Source: Desulfobacterales bacterium (GTDB lineage: Bacteria > Desulfobacterota > Desulfobacteria > Desulfobacterales > RPRI01). From it: a stretch of DNA of 5,746 nucleotides. The translations under genes were made by a program, and so were the position numbers. Numbering within the stretch: position 1 is the first letter of the stretch; every line of letters starts with the position of its first letter. Positions 1 through 5,746 of the stretch are shown here, in pieces. The DNA lies in contig JAUYEO010000338.1 of the NCBI GenBank assembly GCA_030689795.1, forward strand, positions 1 through 5,746. Reading direction: 5' to 3'. The notes below the pieces were generated by a model. That model did not search any database and had not been told where the DNA came from. It worked only from the letters and a program-made list of their open reading frames with translations.

Positions 1-1757
1 ACGGAGAAAAAGGTCAAACCGAAATGGCCTGGGATTATGCCATGTATTTATGCCTTCCATCCGTTATATTTATTAACAAGCTCGACAGGGAGCGTGCGGA
101 CTTCATCCGCACTTTCAAGGAGGCAGCAAATATTTTTCAACCCAAACCGATCATACTTCAGTTGCCTGTAGGATCAGAATCCGGTTTTAAGGGTATTGTA
201 GACCTTATATCCATGAAATCGCATAGCTACGGTTCGGATGGTAAAGTAACAACAGGTGAAATTCCGGCGGATATGATGGAATCAGCAAACAGGGAAAGAG
301 AAGCCCTTATTGAAAACATTGCCGAAGCAGACGACAAGCTGATTGAAAAATACCTTGAAGGTGAAGCCCTTTCAGATGACGAGATCAAGGCAGCTTTAAG
401 AAAAGGCACTATATCCGGCACTTTTGTTCCGGTTATATGCGGCTCCGTAATAAAAGACATGGGAATCGATCTTCTTATGGACTTGGTTGTAAATTGCATG
501 CCCTCACCTCTTGAAAAGGCTCCAAAAAAAGGAACGGATCCCAATGAAGTCGGAAAAACAATCGAGCGTGCTCCTGACCCGGAAGCTCCGTTTTCCGCAT
601 TTGTATTTAAAACAGTCGCTGATCCATATGCCGGACGTCTTTCAATAATGAAAATCGTATCCGGATCTCTCGGAGCAAGCGGAAATTTTTACAATGTCAA
701 TAAATCCTCCAGGGAGCGTTATAATCAGCTTCTGGCGATTGCCGGCAAGGAACAAAAACCCATAACCGAAGCCGGACCCGGCGAGATTGTTGCCGTTGCC
801 AAGCTGAAAGAGACCGCAACAGGCAATACACTTTGCGATGAAAACAGCAAGATAAAATTTGAATGTGCGAAAGCCCTTCCAACTCTCATATCATTTGCGG
901 TCGGATCAAAAGTTAAAGGAGAGGAAGATAAAATATTTATCTCTCTGTCGAAACTTCTGGAAGAAGACAGCGCTTTAAAACTTGAACGTAATGCCGAAAC
1001 AAAAGAAATCCTTCTGTCGGGAAGAGGCCAGGTTCACATCGAGGTCGTAGTTGAAAAAGTAAAACGGAAATTCAATGTCGATGCGCAGCTCAACACTCCA
1101 AAAGTCCCCTATAAGGAAACAATCAAGAAAAAGGTGAGAGTTCAGGGAAGGCATAAAAAACAGTCAGGCGGCCACGGACAGTTCGGCGACTGCTGGATAC
1201 AGATGGAGCCTTTGCCGAGAGGAAAAGGATTTGAATTTGTCGATGCTATTGTGGGAGGTTCCATTCCCAGGCAATATATTCCTGCGGTTGAAAAAGGCAT
1301 TGTGGAATCCTGTCAGAAAGGTGTCCTCGCAGGATTTCCATGCGTAGATTTCAGGGTAACTCTCGATGACGGATCTTTTCACGCTGTCGATTCGTCTGAA
1401 ATGGCTTTCAAGGTCGCAGGATCGATCGCGTTTAAAAAAGCCGTCCAGGAAGCAAAGCCTGTTCTTCTTGAACCGGTCATGAAAGTTACTATTACAACAC
1501 CCGATGAATACATGGGCGATATAATGGGAAATTTAAACAGCCGGAGAGGCAGGGTTCTTGGCATGGATACAGCAGGCAAAAATCAGGTAATCATTGCCAA
1601 TGTTCCGATGTCGGAGTTTCTGACCTATGAGCCTGATTTAAGATCTATGACCGGCGGACGCGGCATTTACACCATGGAATTTTCCCATTACGATGAGGTG
1701 CCGGCTCAGCTTGCTGAAAAGATTATTGAGGCGGCAAACAAAGAAAAAGAACAATAA
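1..1757 (+). CDS. fusA: Elongation factor G-type translational GTPase, EF-G2/FusA2-like, 5' truncated
   Basis: This is a ribosomal translocase-family GTPase that lacks its N-terminus because the gene starts outside the window. The frame is open from base 3 (GEKGQTE precedes the first Met at 24), so that Met is internal. Residues below count from it. The G4 motif NKLD is at 18-21 and a G5-like CGSV at 139-142. Domain II is about 190-272, domain III about 286-360, domain IV about 361-475 and domain V about 480-570. The domain IV tip has QSGGHGQFG (380-388), and the histidine in GSFHAVDSSE (453), which in EF-G reaches the decoding centre, is kept. With roughly 115 missing residues the protein would be near the usual 690-700. 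The short G' insert and the GGHGQFGDCW tip look more like EF-G2/FusA2 paralogs than the str-operon enzyme. No str-operon neighbours (rpsL, rpsG, tuf) are visible downstream. The P-loop and switch regions cannot be inspected. The family call is secure; the subtype is an inference. Confidence 0.95.
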   Translation, partial: GEKGQTEMAWDYAMYLCLPSVIFINKLDRERADFIRTFKEAANIFQPKPIILQLPVGSESGFKGIVDLISMKSHSYGSDGKVTTGEIPADMMESANREREALIENIAEADDKLIEKYLEGEALSDDEIKAALRKGTISGTFVPVICGSVIKDMGIDLLMDLVVNCMPSPLEKAPKKGTDPNEVGKTIERAPDPEAPFSAFVFKTVADPYAGRLSIMKIVSGSLGASGNFYNVNKSSRERYNQLLAIAGKEQKPITEAGPGEIVAVAKLKETATGNTLCDENSKIKFECAKALPTLISFAVGSKVKGEEDKIFISLSKLLEEDSALKLERNAETKEILLSGRGQVHIEVVVEKVKRKFNVDAQLNTPKVPYKETIKKKVRVQGRHKKQSGGHGQFGDCWIQMEPLPRGKGFEFVDAIVGGSIPRQYIPAVEKGIVESCQKGVLAGFPCVDFRVTLDDGSFHAVDSSEMAFKVAGSIAFKKAVQEAKPVLLEPVMKVTITTPDEYMGDIMGNLNSRRGRVLGMDTAGKNQVIIANVPMSEFLTYEPDLRSMTGGRGIYTMEFSHYDEVPAQLAEKIIEAANKEKEQ

Positions 1758-1785
1758 TGATGGACTTGTAAATAGTCGAAATTCA

Positions 1786-1911
1786 GACGGCAAAGTAAAA
1801 AGATCATTATGCAAGGCGCACGAATCTTGAGGAATGAAGCGTACTTTCTGGTACGCTGCAATGACGAAAGATGAAGTGCAACACAGCAGAATGACTTTTT
1901 ACGAAGCCGTC
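1786..1911. repeat. 126-bp intergenic element with terminal inverted repeats, MITE/REP-like
   Basis: The ends are imperfect inverted repeats. GACGGC-3 nt-GTAAAAAG-(A)TCATT at 1786-1808 matches the reverse complement of 1889-1911, with three mismatches and one bulge. In the centre, AGCGTAC (1838-1844) and GTACGCT (1851-1857) form a perfect 7-bp hairpin with a six-base loop. I see no long open frame and no clear target-site duplication. The sequence resembles a dispersed intergenic repeat that I associate from memory with desulfobacterial genomes; this cannot be checked here. It lies between convergent genes, and its right arm enters the last codons of the kinase gene. It might act as a bidirectional transcript end, but no hairpin followed directly by a long T-run is present, so I do not call a terminator. 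Confidence 0.75.
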
Positions 1912-4613
1912 AAAGGCAAAATAAAAGAGAAAGTGGACCCTTTACCGGGTTCACTTGCCACCCAGATCTTCCCGTTGTGAAAATCTATAATCCGTTTGGT
2001 TATAGTCAATCCCAGGCCGGTCCCGCGGGGACGCCCCCAGGCTGCATCTATCACCTGCCTGAATTTTTCAAATATAATATCCTGATTTTCACGGCTTATA
2101 CCGATACCGTTATCCGAAACATCAACCCTCAGATGTTCATCTTCTTTAACTATCTTTATACCTATTATTCCATTCTTATTGTCACAAAATTTTACAGCGT
2201 TTGAAACAAGGTTAAACATTACCTGTATAAGCCTGTCCCTGTCGCCGGAAACAAGAGGCACAGCAGCCGGTAAATCCAGATTCACCCTGATATTTTTTTC
2301 ATGGATAAGCTGGCTTGTGGCATTAACGGCTTCATTGACTATATCTTTTAAATCAATCCGGGAAATCTGCCATTCCATCCTGCCCGATTCCATTTTCTGA
2401 TAATCCAGGATCTGGCTGATAAGACGGGTTAATCTTTTGCTTTCATTAATTATTATCCCGGTAAAATTGCTGTGCTGTTCCGGGGTGACATCCGGATTCT
2501 CATTAAGTATTTCAGCAAGAGATCTCACCGAAGTAAGGGGTGTCCTTAATTCATGCGTAACAGTTGAAATAAATTCATCCTTAAGCTGATCAAGCTCCTT
2601 GAGCCTTTCATTTGCGGCTTTTAACTCTGAGGTTGCTTTTTCAAGCTCCCTTGAATACGCGATAACCTGCCTCGTTTCATCCAGAATATCCATCACTTCA
2701 TCGATGCCGATAGGTTCTTCCTTGACTACCGAATCGACCATGACGCGCGCTGAAGCCGATCCTATGGCTCCGGCAAGCAGTTTTTCGACATAACTTACAA
2801 ATCCGGCATCCGCTGTTAAAGCGGCTTTCCAGTCGATGTTGCGCTTCTCTGCATATGAGGAAAGAGCTTCGTCGGCCCTTTGCTGCCCGAGAAACCTGCT
2901 CAGAAGAGACCGAAGATCAGGAACCGATGCTGTTCTCCTCCATATCGGAGATTCATCCGTTTCACCTGAATGCCTGAATACATCCACGAAAAGGGCGGCC
3001 TGGCTGTGTTCAATGGCAGTCGGGCGGCTGTACAAAGATACTCCTGTGTATGCGCCTATATTTGCAAGCATGCTCCAGAACAAAGAATGGGCTATGTGAT
3101 CGAAATTCTGAAGCCCGAAAAGCTGAAAGGGTTTTAAAAACTCTATTCCAAAAGGTCCCTCCGTTACAAAACTTTGAGGAAGAAAACCGGCCTGAACAAG
3201 GGATGGGAAAACGAGTGTATAAGCCCATACCAGAAAGCCTGCAAGCAATCCGCATAAAGCCCCTGCCCTTGTCCCTCTCTTCCAGAAAATGCCTCCGAGT
3301 ATGGACGGGGCAAATTGCGCGACCGCAGCAAACGATACAAGGCCTATCGATACCAGGGCATAAAACTCTCCGATGAAACGAAAATACATATAGCTGAGAA
3401 GCAGTACCAGAACTATACTGCCTCTGCGTATTGAAAGCAGAATATTGCTCAAATCGGCTCTTTTTGATATCTGGAAAAACTGCATGCGTATCAGAACAGG
3501 CATGACAAGATCGTTGCATATCATGGTCGAGAGCGCGATTGTCTCAACAATTACCATTCCAGTGGCAGCAGATAAACCGCCTATAAAAACAAAAAGGGCG
3601 AGCCCTTCCTTATGTTCGGCCATAGGGAGGGTTAGCACAAAGGTATCGGCGTCCACTTTCCCTATTCCGAAATGAAGAACCCCTCCCAGTGCAACCGGCA
3701 TGACGAAAATGTTTATGGCAAGAAGATACAAAGGGAAAAGCCATATGGCCTTGTTCAAGTGCTCTTCATTCACATTTTCAACAACGGCCACCTGGAATTG
3801 TCGCGGAAGAAACATGACCGCCATCATTGACAGGAATATATATATGCTCCAGTCGGTATATGCTCCCGGGCTTTCTCCCATTGTAAAAATTTTTCTCAAT
3901 TCGGGAACAGCCCAGGCTTTTTTGAAAACATCTCCGAAACCGTCATATACTCCGTAAGTGACAAATATGCCGACTGCAAGAAATGCGACAAGCTTTACCA
4001 TCGATTCAAACGCTATTGCAGCCACGAGCCCTTCATGGCGTTCTGTAGCATCAAGGTGGCGGGTTCCGAAAAGAATGGTAAATACCGCAAGCAGAAGCGC
4101 GACATAAAAAGCGGTATCAGCAAGCACCGGTATAGCCGCAAAATGAACCGGTTCTGAAATCAGCGGATACTGCCTGATAAGGAGATAACTGGTAGAAATC
4201 GCCTTAAGCTGAAGAGAAATATAAGGTATGATTCCAAGCACCGCAATAATCGTTACAGCTCCTCCGAGAGTTGTGCTCTTGCCGTAACGTGAAGCAATGA
4301 AATCGGCTATGGAGGTTATCCGGTGAACTTTGCTTATCCTGATTATTTTTCTTAACACAAACCAGCCGAGAATTGCTATGAGAGTCGGACCTATGTAGAT
4401 GGTGAGAAATCCGGGTCCGGTGTTGACGGCGCGTCCGACGCTTCCATAAAATGTCCAGGCCGTACAGTAAACCGCAAGCGACAGCGCATATATATAAGGA
4501 TTGCTTATAATGCTTCGCCCGATATCCGCCCTTTTGTCGCCGTAGTATGCAATTGCAAAAAGGAGTCCGATATAGCCGAACGAGACCGAAAGAATGGTTC
4601 CTGTCTCAAGCAT
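1899..4613 (-). CDS. SLC5-type symporter/sensor histidine kinase fusion, CbrA-like
   Basis: This is a 904-residue membrane sensor kinase. Residues 1 to about 530 form a sodium:solute symporter-like (SLC5) module with about 13 hydrophobic helices. Residues 535-620 look like the STAC-type linker seen between such transporters and kinases (for example LRSLLSRFLGQQRADEAL). A charged helix (about 637-680) leads into the HisKA domain, whose phospho-acceptor is H687 in THELRTPLTS. The HATPase_c domain has N box NLVSNAVKF (801-809), G1 DNGIG (834-838), F box FEKF (848-851) and G2 GTGLGL (864-869), so it should be catalytically intact. There is no PAS or receiver domain and no response regulator in the window, so phosphotransfer must go to a partner elsewhere. 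Family members such as CbrA couple solute uptake or sensing to nutrient regulation; the ligand here is unknown. The start is supported by TGAGG 7 nt upstream. Residues 902-904 and the TAA stop come from the neighbouring repeat. Confidence 0.93.
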   Translation of the reverse strand: MLETGTILSVSFGYIGLLFAIAYYGDKRADIGRSIISNPYIYALSLAVYCTAWTFYGSVGRAVNTGPGFLTIYIGPTLIAILGWFVLRKIIRISKVHRITSIADFIASRYGKSTTLGGAVTIIAVLGIIPYISLQLKAISTSYLLIRQYPLISEPVHFAAIPVLADTAFYVALLLAVFTILFGTRHLDATERHEGLVAAIAFESMVKLVAFLAVGIFVTYGVYDGFGDVFKKAWAVPELRKIFTMGESPGAYTDWSIYIFLSMMAVMFLPRQFQVAVVENVNEEHLNKAIWLFPLYLLAINIFVMPVALGGVLHFGIGKVDADTFVLTLPMAEHKEGLALFVFIGGLSAATGMVIVETIALSTMICNDLVMPVLIRMQFFQISKRADLSNILLSIRRGSIVLVLLLSYMYFRFIGEFYALVSIGLVSFAAVAQFAPSILGGIFWKRGTRAGALCGLLAGFLVWAYTLVFPSLVQAGFLPQSFVTEGPFGIEFLKPFQLFGLQNFDHIAHSLFWSMLANIGAYTGVSLYSRPTAIEHSQAALFVDVFRHSGETDESPIWRRTASVPDLRSLLSRFLGQQRADEALSSYAEKRNIDWKAALTADAGFVSYVEKLLAGAIGSASARVMVDSVVKEEPIGIDEVMDILDETRQVIAYSRELEKATSELKAANERLKELDQLKDEFISTVTHELRTPLTSVRSLAEILNENPDVTPEQHSNFTGIIINESKRLTRLISQILDYQKMESGRMEWQISRIDLKDIVNEAVNATSQLIHEKNIRVNLDLPAAVPLVSGDRDRLIQVMFNLVSNAVKFCDNKNGIIGIKIVKEDEHLRVDVSDNGIGISRENQDIIFEKFRQVIDAAWGRPRGTGLGLTITKRIIDFHNGKIWVASEPGKGSTFSFILPLTAS

Positions 4614-4620
4614 AATGATG

Positions 4621-4625
4621 CCTCA
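4621..4625 (-). promoter_or_regulatory. Ribosome binding site of the kinase gene, overlapping the upstream stop codon
   Basis: On the minus strand TGAGG ends 7 bases before the kinase ATG at 4613. Its TGA (4623-4625) is also the stop codon of the 74-residue upstream gene. A ribosome finishing the small gene would stop on the Shine-Dalgarno of the kinase, an arrangement typical of translational coupling. It also fixes the kinase start. Confidence 0.75.
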
Positions 4626-4847
4626 GTCGTTTATGTCGCGTAATTCGTTTTTTCGGGGATATTTGTTTATAATGACAACCAGAACAATCGATAATATCCA
4701 GACAAAAAAAAGATACAGGTATAAAACAGGAATACCCGATATCGTGTTTGAAATATTGAAGAGAGATAAAATCGGATAATTGTAGAGAACAACAACAAAC
4801 AAAAACAAGCCTATAAGACGTCTGCTTTTTTCCTTATCAAAAGTCAT
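4623..4847 (-). CDS. Small two-helix membrane protein preceding the transporter-kinase, cbrX-like position
   Basis: This 74-residue protein has a charged N-terminus (MTFDKEKSRR), two strongly hydrophobic segments at about 11-30 and 41-60 joined by a short polar loop (NISNTISG), and a basic then acidic tail (NKYPRKNELRDIND). It has no catalytic motif, and I do not recognise the family from sequence alone. By the positive-inside rule both ends should face the cytoplasm. It begins 3 bases after the nuclease stop and ends 9 bases before the kinase start. A run of six G on the minus strand (4856-4861), 8 bases before its ATG, could be its Shine-Dalgarno. In Pseudomonas a small membrane ORF, cbrX, precedes and is translationally coupled to cbrA; the position and character match, but homology is not shown. 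A role as an accessory subunit or assembly partner of the sensor is inference. Confidence 0.8.
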   Translation of the reverse strand: MTFDKEKSRRLIGLFLFVVVLYNYPILSLFNISNTISGIPVLYLYLFFVWILSIVLVVIINKYPRKNELRDIND

Positions 4848-4850
4848 AAG

Positions 4851-5507
4851 CTAATCCCCCCGGCTGTTTCCTAAGCATTTTTTGCACGGAGCATAACCAT
4901 CCCGGTAAGCATCTCGCTTTCCTTTATAGATTTTTATGCTGTTCTTGTCAATTTTTCCTGCAAACGGGCAACTCGTAAGATGAAATCTTTTTGATCTGCT
5001 GTTTCCTGTATATTCTCCGGCATCATCATTCAGGTTCTGCCATATGCCATTATTCGACAACATGGCATTCTGCTGTGACTTTAAAAACAGCTCTTCGTAT
5101 TTCACATTCGGTTTCTTGGGCAGACAATAAGCATATCCTGCTGTTATGATGGCATTATTAATAAAAGTGCCGTCCGGTAAAAAGATATACGCAAGCAACC
5201 GGCCATATTGGTCATATTTTTCAATGTCCAATTCGAGGCGCACCTTTTTCAGATAAACCAGTTCCCGGTTTAATTCTCTTGCTTCATTCCCGAACGGTTC
5301 CGCTTTGGAATATTCGCTTTCAACTTCCGGCGAATTTATGCCTATGTATCTTACACGCCTTCCATCCGTCAAAACAATAGTATCGCCGTCATCCACCCAT
5401 CTGACTCCATAAAGCTCTGAACATTCGGCGTAACCGACTGCACATAATAGCAGGAAAAGAAAACCGGTGACGATTATACTACCACGAATACGATCTTTTA
5501 ATCTCAT
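4851..5507 (-). CDS. Exported staphylococcal nuclease-like (thermonuclease family) protein with C-terminal Ada-like metal-binding motif
   Basis: This 218-residue protein starts with a basic segment and hydrophobic core (MRLKDRIRGS, then IIVTGFLFLLLCAVGYA), a likely Sec signal peptide with cleavage near A27. Residues 32-157 are an SNase fold: DDGDT (39-43), R53 and E61 in RYIGINSPE (equivalents of SNase R35 and E43), and R103 in YGRLLAYI (R87). The metal ligand D40 of SNase is replaced by N58, a variant I believe occurs in bacterial homologs. The C-terminus has H176-x3-C180 and C208-x2-C211, spaced like the Ada zinc-binding motif found at the end of many thermonuclease-family proteins. The expected activity is Ca2+-dependent cleavage of DNA or RNA outside the cytoplasm. 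The frame extends upstream to an ATG at 5603, but those 32 residues come from repeat DNA; the start at 5507 has AGGG 7 bases upstream and puts the signal peptide at the N-terminus. It appears to be first in an operon with the small membrane gene and the kinase. Confidence 0.92.
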   Translation of the reverse strand: MRLKDRIRGSIIVTGFLFLLLCAVGYAECSELYGVRWVDDGDTIVLTDGRRVRYIGINSPEVESEYSKAEPFGNEARELNRELVYLKKVRLELDIEKYDQYGRLLAYIFLPDGTFINNAIITAGYAYCLPKKPNVKYEELFLKSQQNAMLSNNGIWQNLNDDAGEYTGNSRSKRFHLTSCPFAGKIDKNSIKIYKGKRDAYRDGYAPCKKCLGNSRGD

Positions 5508-5514
5508 TATATAA

Positions 5515-5518
5515 CCCT
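5515..5518 (-). promoter_or_regulatory. Ribosome binding site deciding the nuclease start
   Basis: AGGG on the minus strand lies 7 bases before the ATG at 5507. Together with the signal peptide that begins at this ATG, it favours this start over the longer in-frame ATG at 5603. Confidence 0.65.
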
Positions 5519-5537
5519 GAAAACTTATCTGAGTAGA

Positions 5538-5567
5538 TTTACAGGATTGACAGGATGAATTTGTCAG
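5538..5567 (-). promoter_or_regulatory. Possible sigma-70-type promoter for the nuclease-kinase operon
   Basis: On the minus strand CTGACA (5567-5562, five of six matches to the -35 consensus) is followed after 18 bases by TGTAAA (5543-5538, four of six to the -10). Transcription would begin near 5531, giving a leader of about 24 bases that contains the Shine-Dalgarno. The -10 box and spacer lie inside the ACAGGAT repeat arm. The match is weak and judged by eye only. Confidence 0.3.
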
Positions 5568-5593
5568 ACCGCTCCAGAAGAAAGAGCGGCCTG
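5565..5593. repeat. Hairpin in the composite repeat, 10-bp stem
   Basis: CAGACCGCTC (5565-5574) pairs with GAGCGGCCTG (5584-5593), with one mismatch and a nine-base loop. It sits just upstream of the possible promoter of the nuclease operon and has no adjacent T-run. Confidence 0.65.
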
Positions 5594-5602
5594 AAACACG
5601 CA

Positions 5603-5615
5603 TCCGCTTCGCGGA
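5603..5615. repeat. Short hairpin in the composite repeat, 5-bp stem
   Basis: TCCGC (5603-5607) and GCGGA (5611-5615) form a perfect five-base-pair stem with a TTC loop. It is weak alone, but it is the middle of three successive hairpins in this element. Confidence 0.5.
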
Positions 5616-5644
5616 AGGGAGTCGGGTGCAGACGATGGCTTATT

Positions 5645-5670
5645 GCCTGACCCGCCTCAGGCGGGCAGGC
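5645..5670. repeat. Strong GC-rich hairpin, 11-bp stem with one bulge
   Basis: GCCTG-A-CCCGCC (5645-5656) pairs with GGCGGGCAGGC (5660-5670), leaving a TCA loop and one bulged A at 5650. It is the most stable structure in the gap. Neither strand has a T-run directly after it, so it is not a standard intrinsic terminator. It abuts the right ACAGGAT arm. Confidence 0.7.
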
Positions 5671-5698
5671 AACATCCTGTCCATCCTGTTAATCCTGT

Positions 5699-5746
5699 CT
5701 AAAAAATCTTAAGTCCGCAATGCTGTATAGCGCTCTCATCAAGCAT
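5699..5746 (-). other. Gap DNA at the window edge with a short open frame, possible end of an upstream gene
   Basis: On the minus strand a 15-codon frame (MLDESAIQHCGLKIF) runs from the window edge to TAG at 5699-5701, right at the boundary of the repeat arm. A second minus frame is also open to a TAA inside the arm. Either could be the tail of a gene beyond 5746, or neither. Too little is visible to name a product. Confidence 0.2.

Larger units (their letters stand above)
5541..5698. repeat. Composite inverted repeat: facing ACAGGAT arrays around three hairpins
   Basis: The left arm has ACAGGAT at 5541-5547 and 5550-5556. The right arm has the reverse complement ATCCTGT at 5674-5680, 5683-5689 and 5692-5698. 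All units are spaced 9 bases apart, so the arms can pair across about 120 bases. The enclosed DNA holds three hairpins, listed separately. I recall short ACAGGAT-type tandem units as dispersed intergenic repeats in several bacterial groups, but that is memory, not a search. There is no coding capacity apart from the spurious N-terminal extension of the nuclease frame. The element fills most of the gap upstream of the nuclease gene. Confidence 0.7.

Noticed and set aside
24..26. ATG at 24 as the true start of the EF-G gene
   Set aside because: The frame is open upstream to the window edge with residues fitting the EF-G family (QTE before the hydrophobic strand and NKLD), and the P-loop and switch regions would be missing.
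227..544. Minus-strand open frame antisense to the EF-G gene
   Set aside because: It is a shadow of the conserved EF-G G' domain and shows no motif of its own.
3010..3519. A 169-codon minus-strand open frame, and plus-strand frames such as 3050-3376, inside the kinase gene
   Set aside because: They lie wholly within the SLC5-kinase gene, whose frame has continuous family motifs. Their translations are low-complexity, rich in Cys, Arg and Ser, and show no domain.
5645..5670. GC-rich hairpin as an intrinsic terminator
   Set aside because: No T-run follows on either strand, and the hairpin is part of a larger repeat element.
5541..5698. Short regularly spaced repeats as a possible CRISPR array
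   Set aside because: The units are 7 bases with 2-base spacers, in two opposing groups. That is far too short for CRISPR repeats and spacers, and no cas gene is present.

Overview
The window looks like chromosomal DNA from a Gram-negative bacterium of moderate GC content, most likely a member of the Desulfobacterota (former Deltaproteobacteria). That placement is an inference. It rests on the mix of a second-type elongation factor G, a CbrA-like transporter/histidine kinase, and two kinds of intergenic repeat that I associate with that group from memory. No taxonomic marker gene is present.

Layout. Positions 1-1757 (+) hold the C-terminal four-fifths of an EF-G-type translational GTPase, whose start lies off the left edge. 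It converges on a minus-strand gene cluster. The gap carries a 126-bp element with imperfect terminal inverted repeats (1786-1911), and its right end runs into the end of the kinase gene and supplies its stop codon. Reading leftward on the minus strand, the cluster is: an exported staphylococcal-nuclease-like protein with a C-terminal Ada-like Cys/His metal-binding motif (5507-4851), a 74-residue two-helix membrane protein (4847-4623), and a 904-residue sensor kinase whose sensory half is an SLC5-type symporter (4613-1899). The genes are separated by 3 and 9 bases. The kinase Shine-Dalgarno overlaps the stop codon of the small gene, so the three are almost certainly one transcript. Upstream of the nuclease (about 5508-5746) there is no gene. 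That stretch holds a composite repeat: 9-bp-spaced ACAGGAT units facing each other around three hairpins, with a possible promoter inside one arm.

Function. The EF-G gene is translation housekeeping or a specialised paralog and appears unrelated to the cluster. The cluster combines an exported nuclease with a membrane sensor of the transporter-coupled type and a small membrane partner in the position cbrX holds before cbrA in Pseudomonas. No response regulator is visible, so the output of the kinase is unknown. A link between extracellular nucleic-acid breakdown and nutrient sensing is a reasonable but untested reading.
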